From: Polyangia bacterium
Lineage (GTDB): Bacteria; Myxococcota_A; Polyangia; Nannocystales; Nannocystaceae
Direction of reading: 5' to 3'
Assembly (NCBI GenBank): GCA_030429545.1
Contig: JAUIFF010000005.1
Coordinates: 1-64,000 of the forward strand
DNA length: 64,000 nt
The notes under the pieces are model-generated. The model worked only from the letters and a program-made list of their open reading frames with translations, made no database searches and was not told the DNA's origin. The stretch's first letter is position 1. Each line of letters begins with the position of its first letter. Shown here in pieces: positions 36,231-44,927 of the stretch. The position numbers and the translations under genes are program-made.

Positions 36231-38113
36231 TGACCAAGCAAACCGTGTATGTCGAAGGTCGCCGCGTTCGCGTGCAAGCCAAGCACCTGCTCGGGCAGGG
36301 TGGCGAGGCCGAGGTCTTTGAGATTTCCCGAGGTCGTGCACTCAAGCTGTTTAAGGGCCCCGAGCACCCGGAATATGCCGGCCAACCGCAGGCCCAGGCG
36401 GCGGCCAAACTTCGGCTCGAGCTCCATCAACAAAAGCTTCGCAACTTTCCCCGCAACCTCCCCGAAGTTGTGGTCGCACCCGAGGCACTTGCATTTGATC
36501 GCAAGCAGACGAAGGTCGTTGGCTACACCATGCGCAAGGTTGACGGGGCCCAGGCGCTACACCGCTTTGGCAGCCGGGCGATTCGCCGCCAGGGTGTCGA
36601 TGATCGTCAGGTCACCCAGCTGCTGCTCGACCTCCACGACGCCGTGAAGAATGTGCATGCATGTGGTGTGACGATCGGCGACTTCAATGACCTCAACGTG
36701 CTCGTGGGCACAGGTGGTCTTGCTCTCATCGATGCCGATAGTTTTCAGTTTGGCAGCTTTGCCTGCCCGGTGTTTAGCGAACGATTTTTAGACCCACTGC
36801 GGTGTGAGCTGCAGGCCGATCAATGGGTGACAGTTGCCCGCGCCAATCCCTGGAGCGATTGGTATGCGTATGCATGTATGTTGATGCAGTGCCTGTTGTG
36901 GGTGGGCCCCTACGGCGGCATCTATCGTCCACAGGAGGCTGCTGAAAGGTGCCCAGCATCGTTGCGGCCGGCCCGTCGGCTCACAGTGTTTCACCCGGAG
37001 GTTTGCTATCCGCGGCCGGCGAGGCCCTGGACAATCCTGCCCGACGACCTGTGCGATGTGCTGCGTGCGTGGTTTGTCGACGATGCCCGGGGCGAGTTTC
37101 CCCGTGCTCCCATCGAACAGCTCAGTTGGACGCGGTGCCCAAGTTGCGGGCTCGAGCATGCGCGAGCCCGGTGCCCAGGTTGCCGCCCGACACCCGCGAT
37201 TGCCAAACCCCAAAATCGCCACCAGCTCGTTGCCCGGGTTCGGTTTGAGACCCATGGGCTCATTGTCCATACACAGGTTATCCACGGGAAACTGGCGGTT
37301 GTCGCCCATGTCGACGGTGACTTTATCCGCGAGTCCGGGCGGACGATCATGCGGGGTGAGCTGGCAGCAGACCTTGTATTTGCACAGACTCCGAAGGCAA
37401 CCTGGGTCGGCCGCGGTGGCCGGTGGGTATGCCTCGAAACGCCGCGTGCGGCCCTCGCCGTTGCGGCCGGGCGTTTTGGCAGTGGCTTGGTCGCCATTGG
37501 TGAGACGATCTACACCTGCCAGGGCGGGGTGCTCGAGCGCTGTCCGGCCACCGACCCGAGCATGCGTGAGAGCGTCGGGACCATTGTCGACGGGCAGACG
37601 GGGCTGTTTGCCGGGCAAACCCGCGGGCTCGCGCTGTTTTGCCTGGGTCGTGTGCGCGGGGCATTCCTGTTTGCCAACGGCCGGTCAGGGTTGACCGAGG
37701 TATCCGGACTCACGCTCGCCAGCGGTCAACTGTTGCAGGTACATGTAACCTTTGGGCAGCTCCATACATGGCTGATTTGTGCGTGGGCACATCGCGGGGG
37801 CATCACCCATGTTTGCGAGTGCATCGATGCCCGTGGCCAGGTGATTGCGCATACAAAGGCAACAGCCGGTGATGGCTCATGGCTGGGGACCATTGGTGGA
37901 CAGGCTGCGGTCGCCGATGTCTTGTTTGCCCCGACCGACGGCGGTGTCGTGCGCGTTGGCAGCTCACTGGTGGTGCAGCGAACGTTCCCACAAACAGCGC
38001 CCTGGGTCGACAGCGCCAGTGTTTTACAGGTTTCACAAAAGGGGCTGCACGCCGTGTCCAGCCACAAAATCATCGACTTGAGTTTGACAACAACCGGTGC
38101 CAGCACCGTGTAA
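36230..38113 (+). CDS. Atypical protein kinase with zinc ribbon and C-terminal beta-rich domain
   Basis: A 627-residue kinase. Gly loop LGQGGEAEVFE (21-31), Lys39 in ALKLF, catalytic TIGDFNDLNVLV (D151, N156) replacing HRD, and DADSFQ (168-173) in place of DFG. This matches the TerY-associated kinases, not Hanks kinases. A zinc ribbon follows (Cys303, 306, 315, 318 in CPSCGLEH and CPGC), then about 300 residues of beta-rich repeats that may form a propeller. No membrane segment. At least seven motif copies lie in this gene. ATG 36230 gives a one-base overlap with the phosphatase stop; a GTG at 36227 is also possible. Confidence 0.85.
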   Translation: MTKQTVYVEGRRVRVQAKHLLGQGGEAEVFEISRGRALKLFKGPEHPEYAGQPQAQAAAKLRLELHQQKLRNFPRNLPEVVVAPEALAFDRKQTKVVGYTMRKVDGAQALHRFGSRAIRRQGVDDRQVTQLLLDLHDAVKNVHACGVTIGDFNDLNVLVGTGGLALIDADSFQFGSFACPVFSERFLDPLRCELQADQWVTVARANPWSDWYAYACMLMQCLLWVGPYGGIYRPQEAAERCPASLRPARRLTVFHPEVCYPRPARPWTILPDDLCDVLRAWFVDDARGEFPRAPIEQLSWTRCPSCGLEHARARCPGCRPTPAIAKPQNRHQLVARVRFETHGLIVHTQVIHGKLAVVAHVDGDFIRESGRTIMRGELAADLVFAQTPKATWVGRGGRWVCLETPRAALAVAAGRFGSGLVAIGETIYTCQGGVLERCPATDPSMRESVGTIVDGQTGLFAGQTRGLALFCLGRVRGAFLFANGRSGLTEVSGLTLASGQLLQVHVTFGQLHTWLICAWAHRGGITHVCECIDARGQVIAHTKATAGDGSWLGTIGGQAAVADVLFAPTDGGVVRVGSSLVVQRTFPQTAPWVDSASVLQVSQKGLHAVSSHKIIDLSLTTTGASTV

Positions 38114-38123
38114 GGAGACCATC

Positions 38124-39203
38124 ATGCAAGTACATCAAAATCGTAACAGCCACCGGCCATTGCCGCTGCCAGCTTGGTACCGGCCGGATGCCGCGGCCGA
38201 CTGGAGTTATCGCGCCGATGCCCAGGCCCTCATGGAACATGCGGCTACGCATCGAAAGGCCCACAACGTGCGCGCAGCCGCGGCCGACCGCCACAACCTC
38301 CACCTGCTGCTTATTGATGTCCAAAAAGACTTCTGTTTTCCAGAGGGTACCCTGTTTGTCGGTGGGCGTAGTGGGACCGGAGCTATCGATGACTCGCGGC
38401 GGTTGGCGGAGTTCATCTATCGCAACCTCGGGTCGATCTCCAACATCACGACCACTATGGATACCCACTTTGCCCATCAGATTTTCTTTCCGGCGTTTTG
38501 GGTGGATGACCAGGGGGCACCGTTGGCGGCCCATCGCGAGATTCGTACCGGTGAGATTCGCAGCGGTGCGGTCAAGCCAAATCCGGCGGTCGCCGGTTGG
38601 CTGTGCCGGGGTAACTACGCCTGGTTGTTGGCGCAGTGCCTGCACTACTGCGACGAGCTCGAGCAAGCTGGCAAGTACACACTTTATTTGTGGCCGCCGC
38701 ACTGCCTGCTCGGCAGCGATGGCCATGCCCTAACCGGGGTGATCCACGAGGCCCGCCTGTTCCATGCGTACTGTCGCTCGAGTCAGTCGTGGGTCGAGGT
38801 CAAGGGCGGGCACCCGCTCACCGAGAATTACTCTGTTTTGCGCCCAGAGGTGCTTACGCGGCATGACGGCCAAACTCTGGCAACGCGCAACACGGGTTTT
38901 TTGAAGACGCTGTTCGAGGCCGATGCGGTGGTGATTGCCGGGCAGGCGGCGAGCCACTGCGTGAAGAGCTCGATCGACGACTTGCTCGCGGAGATTGTCA
39001 AACACGACCGTAACCTCGCGCGCAAGGTCTACATCATGACCGATTGCATGTCGTCGGTGACGGTGCCCGACGGGCAGGGGGGCTTTGTCGCCGACTTCAC
39101 GCCCGAGGCCGAGGCTGCGCTTTCGCGGTTTGCCGCCGCCGGGATGCATTTGGTCAAGTCGACCGACCCACTACCCGGGTGGGAAGGCCTACAAATCGGC
39201 TAA
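38124..39203 (+). CDS. Nicotinamidase/isochorismatase-like cysteine hydrolase
   Basis: A 359-residue amidase-type hydrolase, far longer than the usual 180-220. The triad is visible: Asp65 in LLLIDVQKDF, Lys227 in EVKGGHPLTENYS and Cys279 in GQAASHCVKSS. Metal-site residues match nicotinamidase (D113, H115, H118 in TMDTHFAHQIFF), as does WPPHCLLGSDGHAL. Nicotinamide or a related amide is the likely substrate; that is inference. A ribosome site AAGGAGA precedes ATG 38124. The gene is 10 bases after the kinase and 39 before the VWA gene. Confidence 0.85.
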   Translation: MQVHQNRNSHRPLPLPAWYRPDAAADWSYRADAQALMEHAATHRKAHNVRAAAADRHNLHLLLIDVQKDFCFPEGTLFVGGRSGTGAIDDSRRLAEFIYRNLGSISNITTTMDTHFAHQIFFPAFWVDDQGAPLAAHREIRTGEIRSGAVKPNPAVAGWLCRGNYAWLLAQCLHYCDELEQAGKYTLYLWPPHCLLGSDGHALTGVIHEARLFHAYCRSSQSWVEVKGGHPLTENYSVLRPEVLTRHDGQTLATRNTGFLKTLFEADAVVIAGQAASHCVKSSIDDLLAEIVKHDRNLARKVYIMTDCMSSVTVPDGQGGFVADFTPEAEAALSRFAAAGMHLVKSTDPLPGWEGLQIG

Positions 39204-39242
39204 CAAAGTGCTGATACATCAAACGTTCAAAAGGAGTTCATC

Positions 39243-40043
39243 ATGGGTCAATCATCACCATTTTCCTCACCGACGCCGGGCGTCCCCGACCTCGGGCAAC
39301 TGTTTTCTTCGGCCCACGGCGACGGCCTGCTCAGCCAGGCTTCGCTGCAGGTTCTCAACGTTGCGGACCTCGGCGCCCAGATCCAGGCCGGGCTTGGGAT
39401 CGGGGTCGACGATGTCCACGAAAGCGAGGTTGTGCTGGTCGCGTTGATGCCCGACGACTCGGGGTCGATCCGGTTTGCCGGCAACACCGAGGTGGTGCGT
39501 CAGGGCCATAACCTGGTGCTCGACTCGCTGCTGGGGGCGCGCCAGAGCGATACAATACTTGTGCATACACGCTATCTCAACGGCGAGGTGCTCAACCCGT
39601 TTTGCCCGCTCAAAGACGCCACGCGGATGGATCGCAAAAACTACAACCCCAGCCTCGGGACGCCGCTTTACGACCAGGCGGTGACGCTGTTGGGGACGAT
39701 GATCGCCAAGGCCCAAGCCTTTATGGACCAGGGGGTGATGGTGCGAACGGTGACGCTTTTGATCACCGACGGTGCCGACCAACATTCGTCACGGCACCGG
39801 GCGCGCGACGTCTGCAAGCTGGTGCGGGATATGGAGGCGACCGAGTGCCACACCGTCGCGGCCATGGGGATCGCCGATGGCTCGACCGATTTTCGCCAGG
39901 TGTTTGCCGAGATGGGGATCCGCGACGAGTGGATGCTGACCCCGGGCAAGCAGGCGGCGGAGATCCGACGCGCGTTTCAGGTGTTCTCGCAGTCGGCGGT
40001 GCAGATGAGTGGCGGGGGTGGCCTCGCCGGGTTTATGGGATAG
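39243..40043 (+). CDS. VWA-domain protein (TerY-like) of the cassette
   Basis: A 266-residue cytoplasmic von Willebrand A protein. MIDAS residues DDSGS (71-75) in VALMPDDSGSIRF, then the second Asp in TLLITDGADQHSS. The C-terminal tail is Gly-rich (SGGGGLAGFMG). It has a good ribosome site (AAAAGGAG) before ATG 39243. It is the fourth gene of the phosphatase-kinase-hydrolase cassette; VWA partners in such triads are thought to be scaffold or phosphorylated substrate. A 29-base hairpin follows the gene. Confidence 0.85.
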   Translation: MGQSSPFSSPTPGVPDLGQLFSSAHGDGLLSQASLQVLNVADLGAQIQAGLGIGVDDVHESEVVLVALMPDDSGSIRFAGNTEVVRQGHNLVLDSLLGARQSDTILVHTRYLNGEVLNPFCPLKDATRMDRKNYNPSLGTPLYDQAVTLLGTMIAKAQAFMDQGVMVRTVTLLITDGADQHSSRHRARDVCKLVRDMEATECHTVAAMGIADGSTDFRQVFAEMGIRDEWMLTPGKQAAEIRRAFQVFSQSAVQMSGGGGLAGFMG

Positions 40044-40082
40044 CCCCGCTGCGTTGAACCCGTTTGCCTAAACCAATGCGAA

Positions 40083-40111
40083 ATGCGTGTAACAGGAGCT
40101 GTTACACGCAT
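40083..40111. terminator. Perfect hairpin between convergent genes
   Basis: Arms ATGCGTGTAACAG and CTGTTACACGCAT (13 bases, perfect) around GAG, between the VWA gene and convergent rpmB. There is no T-run, so it may be a processing site, a bidirectional barrier or a protein site instead of a terminator. Confidence 0.5.
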
Positions 40112-40130
40112 CGGCGAGTCCCGAAGGGAG

Positions 40131-40367
40131 TCAGACTTTTTGGCCGCGGGCGCGGAGATCGGCAACGACGGTCTCAATGCCGCGTTTGTCGATGATCCGC
40201 AGACCGTGGTTGCTCACCCGCAGACGGACAAATCGCTTCTCGCTCCCGAGCCAAAACCGCTTGGTTTGGAGGTTGGGCAACGACCGCTTCTTGGTGCGGA
40301 TGTGCGAGTGGGAAACGTTCATGCCCGTTTGCGGGCCTTTTCCGGTTACTTGGCAAACTTTCGACAT
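40131..40367 (-). CDS. rpmB: Ribosomal protein bL28
   Basis: A 78-residue large-subunit ribosomal protein: [20 protein letters not shown], then [17 protein letters not shown] and [16 protein letters not shown]. Only one Cys remains at the N-terminus, so this is a zinc-free (C-minus) form. I chose ATG 40367; a longer ORF to 40466 is not conserved. No rpmG neighbour is present. Likely transcribed from the intergenic region at right. Confidence 0.97.
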   Translation of the reverse strand: MSKVCQVTGKGPQTGMNVSHSHIRTKKRSLPNLQTKRFWLGSEKRFVRLRVSNHGLRIIDKRGIETVVADLRARGQKV

Positions 40368-41130
40368 AACGTGTCCGCTTGGTGAAGGCGGAACCTGCCG
40401 CGATTTTGCCTGGGAGTCAAGAGACTCGGGCGCGAGATCGGCGGGCATCGGTCGAGAAAATCGCATGAAGATGTGAGTGGGCTCGCATTTTCGCCAGGGA
40501 GGCGGGATTTGCCGGGGACAGATCTCCAGCTTTCGGCCGGGTGCATATACATGCTCACGGTTTGTTGGCAGCGTGCGCAGGCTACCGTAGTCGAAGCCGA
40601 TCCAAGTCGCCGACGCCTAGGCGAAAGTGCGTCCGCGGTCGAGTTCGTGCTTGTTTGGCAGGTCGGCGAGTGAGGTCCCGAGTTGGCGAGTGATCGGCGC
40701 CCGACGGGACAGCGCTGGCGAGCTGGCGCGAGGGGCAGGCCTGGATCCGGCAATGGGCGTCGAGACGGCTGGCCGCTGCGGCGAGGCGACATGGGGTCAC
40801 CTGGCTGTCGCATCGCTGGCGTGCCCAAACCCATGGGTCGCCACTGGCGAAACGAGCGTTGGCGAAATTATCCAGAGACAACGCCGGTCTAAACGCGAAG
40901 CCGAGGCCGCGCGGCCACGACAGTTCCAGCCCGTTGGCAGGCTGTGGCCTAGCCGAGCACCGCAGCATTGCCCTGGGTACCGGGCTTGCGGGCTCGCGGC
41001 GAGGACACGGACGTTCGCTGCTCCACGTTTGCAAAAAACTTGCTGATGCATCATTTCTTCCAACCGAAAGGTTGATGAATCTACAAATGAAAGCGGTGCC
41101 GACCGAGGTCAAGCGGCGTATAATCGCAAC
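40368..41130. other. Intergenic region without recognised gene
   Basis: About 760 bases between divergent rpmB and the GH25 gene. Several overlapping ORFs exist but none shows a domain or a ribosome site. Two motif copies (40542 and 41041) and a short hairpin CAACCGAAAGGTTG near 41069 are present. A TATAAT at 41119 is too near the GH25 start to be a normal -10 unless the start is downstream. Confidence 0.4.
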
Positions 41131-42699
41131 ATGCTCGGCCTGTCGCGCTTGTGTGTTGTCGCCTGTGGCCTACTGGCCAACGCCAACAATGGGCTGGCTC
41201 CCATCCCAAATGTCGACGAGGCCCGCCCCCCCGGGCATGTGCGGGGTGATGCCGCGATGGGGGATGGCCTGTGGGAAAACGAGAGCGTCGCCGGCGACTA
41301 CGATGTCCGGGCATCGATTTGTGCCGACGGGGAGACCCTCGACGGTATCGATGTGTCCAAATGGCAGGGGGCGATCAACTGGAATGCCGTGGCCGACGAC
41401 GGGATCGTGTTTGCGTTTGTCCGCGTATCCGACGGATTGCAGTACATCGATGAGTATTTCGACGACAACTGGGCAGCGGTCCACGAGGTCGGTATTTACG
41501 GCGGCGTCTACCAGTTCTTTCGGCCAGGTCAGGACCCGATTGCCCAGGCCCAACTGTTGCTCGAGCGCATGGGTCCACTCGGGCCCGACGACCTGCCGCC
41601 GGTGATCGATGTCGAGGCGACCGACGGGCTGTCGCCGGCCCAGGTCAACGCGGCGGTTCACGCCTGGGTCGACCACGTCGAAGCAGCCCTCGGGGTGATG
41701 CCCATTATCTACACCGGCAAGTACTTTTGGCAGGACAACGTCGGGACCGCGGACTTTGCCGACTACCCGCTGTGGATCGCCCAGTACGGCCCGGTTTGCC
41801 CCGACTTGCCCAACCAGTGGAATGCCTGGGTGTTTCACCAAACCAGCGCTTCGGGGACGGTTGCCGGTGTCAGTGGAGATGTTGATACAAATAAATTTAA
41901 CGGCGACCTCGACAGGCTCAAGACGTGGACCGGGGTAGGGGGCCCGGTGTGCGGCGACGGAGTTTGCGAAGCCGACGAAACGGCCGACAACTGTGCCGTC
42001 GATTGTCTGCCGTGCGGTTTTATCCCGGCCGCCGGTGGTACGGTCGACGACGGTGATGCCTGCTTTATCCGCTTTGGTCTGCAAGCAGGTTGGCATGCCG
42101 AGGAGGTTGGAATCGACGGCGGGTTGCAGTGGACCCACACCTCCGCCGACCTGTGGCCCGACAACTACGGCCTGTGGAAGTTCGAGTTTGAGCAGGCCGG
42201 GACCTACGAGGTCGAGGTCTATCTCGAGCCGGGGCAGGCGAGCTCGCAGGCGGCCCACTATACGCTCGCGCACGCGCAGGGCGTGGACGAGGTCGAACTC
42301 GACCAGGCCGGGGGGTCGGGGTGGCGCAGCCTAGGTGTGTATACATTTGTTTCCGGGGCGGGCCAGCAGTTGCGACTCGACGACAACACCGGTGCAACAG
42401 GCGAGGTGCTTGTGTTTGATGCCGTGCGCCTGACCCCGGCCGACCCGCCCGACACCACGGGTGGTGCATCTTCGGGGGGGTCGCTATCGGGCACAGACCC
42501 GACCGGCGACGACAGTAGCGATGCCTCTGGGAGTGCAACTGGCGAGTCCGCAACCGCGACAAGTGAAGGTGCAAATACAACGGATCCAGGGGCCGATGGC
42601 GACGGTGGCTGTGCCTGCCGTGCCGGCAGCAGTTCGGCCGTGACGCTGTGGGGCCTCGGATTGCTGGTGTTTTTGCGATATCGCCGAAAACGTCGCTAG
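41131..42699 (+). CDS. GH25 lysozyme-like protein with MYXO-CTERM-like tail
   Basis: A 522-residue secreted muramidase-like protein. The GH25 domain (about 65-270) has GIDVSKWQGAINW, PPVIDVEATDG (catalytic Asp/Glu strand) and PLWIAQYG. A CGDGVCEADE module follows, then a golvesin-like beta domain (about 300-425), then a Thr/Ser linker. The tail GDGGCACRAGSS, a hydrophobic helix and RYRRKRR fit myxobacterial C-terminal sorting. The N-terminal signal is weak (MLGLSRLCVVACGLL). It probably cleaves peptidoglycan of prey or in wall remodelling. Confidence 0.85.
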   Translation: MLGLSRLCVVACGLLANANNGLAPIPNVDEARPPGHVRGDAAMGDGLWENESVAGDYDVRASICADGETLDGIDVSKWQGAINWNAVADDGIVFAFVRVSDGLQYIDEYFDDNWAAVHEVGIYGGVYQFFRPGQDPIAQAQLLLERMGPLGPDDLPPVIDVEATDGLSPAQVNAAVHAWVDHVEAALGVMPIIYTGKYFWQDNVGTADFADYPLWIAQYGPVCPDLPNQWNAWVFHQTSASGTVAGVSGDVDTNKFNGDLDRLKTWTGVGGPVCGDGVCEADETADNCAVDCLPCGFIPAAGGTVDDGDACFIRFGLQAGWHAEEVGIDGGLQWTHTSADLWPDNYGLWKFEFEQAGTYEVEVYLEPGQASSQAAHYTLAHAQGVDEVELDQAGGSGWRSLGVYTFVSGAGQQLRLDDNTGATGEVLVFDAVRLTPADPPDTTGGASSGGSLSGTDPTGDDSSDASGSATGESATATSEGANTTDPGADGDGGCACRAGSSSAVTLWGLGLLVFLRYRRKRR

Positions 42700-42825
42700 C
42701 TTGGCTTGCCGTAGCTTGCCGTAACTCGCCGAGCACCAGCTAGCGTGGGCTCGCACTCGCGTGTTGGCACCGGGGGGTTACTTTTTTGATTTCGGGGATG
42801 GCCCCGCGGTCAGTATCATCGGGCC

Positions 42826-44811
42826 ATGAACCCCGCGATTTTGGCCTGTTCACTGGTGGTTGCCGTGTCCCCGCGATGGGCCTACGAGGATGCCTACGAC
42901 AATGTCGCCGAGGGTGATTGGTACATCGGCGAGACCAACGACGAGGCCGTGCTCGCCTGGGGGGAGTCGTATGTGATGATGTCGCTGGCGGCGATGTACC
43001 GGGCAACCGGCGACCGGATGTACCTCGACCGACTTGCCAGGCACATTGACGGTGTCCTCGAGCAACGCGACGACGCCCGTGGGGTGACCGACTACCGGGG
43101 GGTGGCCGCGGCCTGTTGGCAGACCACCGCCTACCAGGACGAGCCCTATTGCTATGTCGTCCACTCGGGGATGTTGATCTACCCGATGGCCGAGTTTTAC
43201 TTGTTGGTACAAGATTCTGGCCTGGCCGGGGTTGCGGCCGACGCAAACGAAACCTACGCCGACAAAGCGGAGCGGTTTTTGGCGGCTGCCGAGGAGTCGG
43301 TTGCCGCCCACGAAGATCAGTGGGACCCGGCCGGGTTTTATCGTTTTCGTGCAGATGCAAACTTTTTGAACTACGCCGGCGAAGACCTCCCGTTTAACCA
43401 GTCCCACGCGATGGGACGGGCGTTGCTACGCCTGCACGAAGCGACCGGTGATGCCAGTTACCTCGCCAAAGCCACGGCGATGGCCCAGTGGTTTCGCGGG
43501 CAAATGAGCGAGGGGCAAAGCGGTGAGCTGCTGTGGAACTACTGGGGTGGCGCCTACCAAGCAAACGGCGAGGACATCTCGCACGCGGCCATCAACGTCG
43601 ATTTTGCCGCGCTCGCGGCCGAGTATGGGGTGGTTTTTAGCGAGGCCGATGTCGACAGCTTGGCGACGACGTTTATGGCCCACGTTTATCTTGCACATAC
43701 ATCCTATTCGGATTTCATCGGTGGGGGGCCGGCCAACAACCCGAGCTACCGCCCGCAGATTGGCCGCTGGCTGCGGCTCACCCGGGCCCGGACATCGGTC
43801 TATGCCGGCGTCCGTGAGTTGTTTGAGCGCGAGTATCCTGCGGCCGGCGTTGGTTCGGGCTCAATTCTGTTGGGGTGGGCCAATCTCGCCGCCTATGAGC
43901 CCGTGCATTGTCCCCACTTTTTTTACTCGGTCGATTGGCAGGATTTTGGCGACTATCAACAGGCGACGGCCTACGGAGCCAATGTGTTGACAACCCCACC
44001 GGCGCTCGACGAGGGGTGTTTGATCCCGTTGCAGGCCAACGTACCGCGACCGACCGAGGTGGGCCAGTGGGACGACAACGTGTTTCATCGGGTTGCCGAG
44101 TGGACCCCGACCAATGACTTTGAGCCCCACTACATTCCCTACGAGCCGAAGTGGCCGTTTGTTTATTGGCAAGATGGCGTGCTGTTTCAATTCACCGATA
44201 CGTTTGTCGAAAATGCGGGGATCGAGGTTTCCTACGCGGGCCCGAGTGAGCCGCCGACCATCACGACCGAGGCTCCGGGCCCGCTGACGCTTGGGGTGGA
44301 CCCGTGGGTACTCGATGCCGACGCCACCGGCGAGACGCCGATTTGGTGGAGTGTGTCGGCCGATGGCCTTGATGTCGCCATCGACTATGCGACCGGCGAA
44401 GTTTCGTGGTCGGGGGTATCGCCCGGGAGTTATCCGTTTGTGATCACCGCGACCAATGCGTTTGGCAGCGACGAGTTGGCGTTTACGTTGATCGTCGAAG
44501 AGCCCGACGAGACCACCACGGGCGAGGCGACTTCGGATGGCACGAGTGATGGCACGACCGGCGAGACGGATGATCCGAGCGATAGCACGACCGGCGAGAC
44601 GGATGACCCGAGCGAGGGCCCGCAGACCAGCTCTGGCACAGGTGACACGACCGACGCTGGGACGACGGGAACGGTTGGCGGATCGGCGAGCGAGTCCGGC
44701 GATACCGGGGCGATGACCGATGGGGAAGGGTGTAGCTGCAACCAACGCTCGGACGCACCACTGAGCGTGCTTTGGCTGCTCGGGCTGGTCGCGTTTGGCC
44801 GCCGCCGATAG
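42826..44811 (+). CDS. Alpha/alpha-toroid glycosidase- or epimerase-like protein with MYXO-CTERM-like tail
   Basis: A 661-residue secreted protein. Residues about 20-440 form a helical-toroid domain with features of glycan-active enzymes: WGESYVMMSLAAMYRATGD, YRFRADANFLNYAGEDLPFNQ and HAMGRALLRLHEATGD. The exact family is not certain (glucuronyl epimerase or unsaturated-uronyl hydrolase-like). A putative Ig domain (WSVSADGLDVAIDYATGEVSW, about 500-570) and repeats of TTGETDDPS follow. The tail EGCSCNQRSD, helix and RRR is MYXO-CTERM-like. It lies 126 bases after the GH25 gene and may share its transcript. Confidence 0.75.
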   Translation: MNPAILACSLVVAVSPRWAYEDAYDNVAEGDWYIGETNDEAVLAWGESYVMMSLAAMYRATGDRMYLDRLARHIDGVLEQRDDARGVTDYRGVAAACWQTTAYQDEPYCYVVHSGMLIYPMAEFYLLVQDSGLAGVAADANETYADKAERFLAAAEESVAAHEDQWDPAGFYRFRADANFLNYAGEDLPFNQSHAMGRALLRLHEATGDASYLAKATAMAQWFRGQMSEGQSGELLWNYWGGAYQANGEDISHAAINVDFAALAAEYGVVFSEADVDSLATTFMAHVYLAHTSYSDFIGGGPANNPSYRPQIGRWLRLTRARTSVYAGVRELFEREYPAAGVGSGSILLGWANLAAYEPVHCPHFFYSVDWQDFGDYQQATAYGANVLTTPPALDEGCLIPLQANVPRPTEVGQWDDNVFHRVAEWTPTNDFEPHYIPYEPKWPFVYWQDGVLFQFTDTFVENAGIEVSYAGPSEPPTITTEAPGPLTLGVDPWVLDADATGETPIWWSVSADGLDVAIDYATGEVSWSGVSPGSYPFVITATNAFGSDELAFTLIVEEPDETTTGEATSDGTSDGTTGETDDPSDSTTGETDDPSEGPQTSSGTGDTTDAGTTGTVGGSASESGDTGAMTDGEGCSCNQRSDAPLSVLWLLGLVAFGRRR

Positions 44812-44885
44812 CTTCCTGACCAGACTTCGCGACCTGCGTGATGCAGGTTGCTGAACTTGGCAGGCAACTGTTGCTTGTACAAAAA

Positions 44886-44906
44886 AGCTCGGGGCTGGCC
44901 CGAGCT
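44886..44906. terminator. Bidirectional terminator between convergent genes
   Basis: Eight-base stem AGCTCGGG/CCCGAGCT with loop GCTGG, with an A-run on the left, so T-run on the minus strand ends the DUF2330 gene. A motif copy (44872-44881) adjoins it on the left. Confidence 0.75.
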
Positions 44907-44927
44907 CGTTGTTTCGAGGTCTGGCGC

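Noticed and set aside
40582..41112. Minus-strand frame of 176 codons in the gap right of rpmB
   Set aside because: No domain, no ribosome site, and composition like random high-GC sequence.
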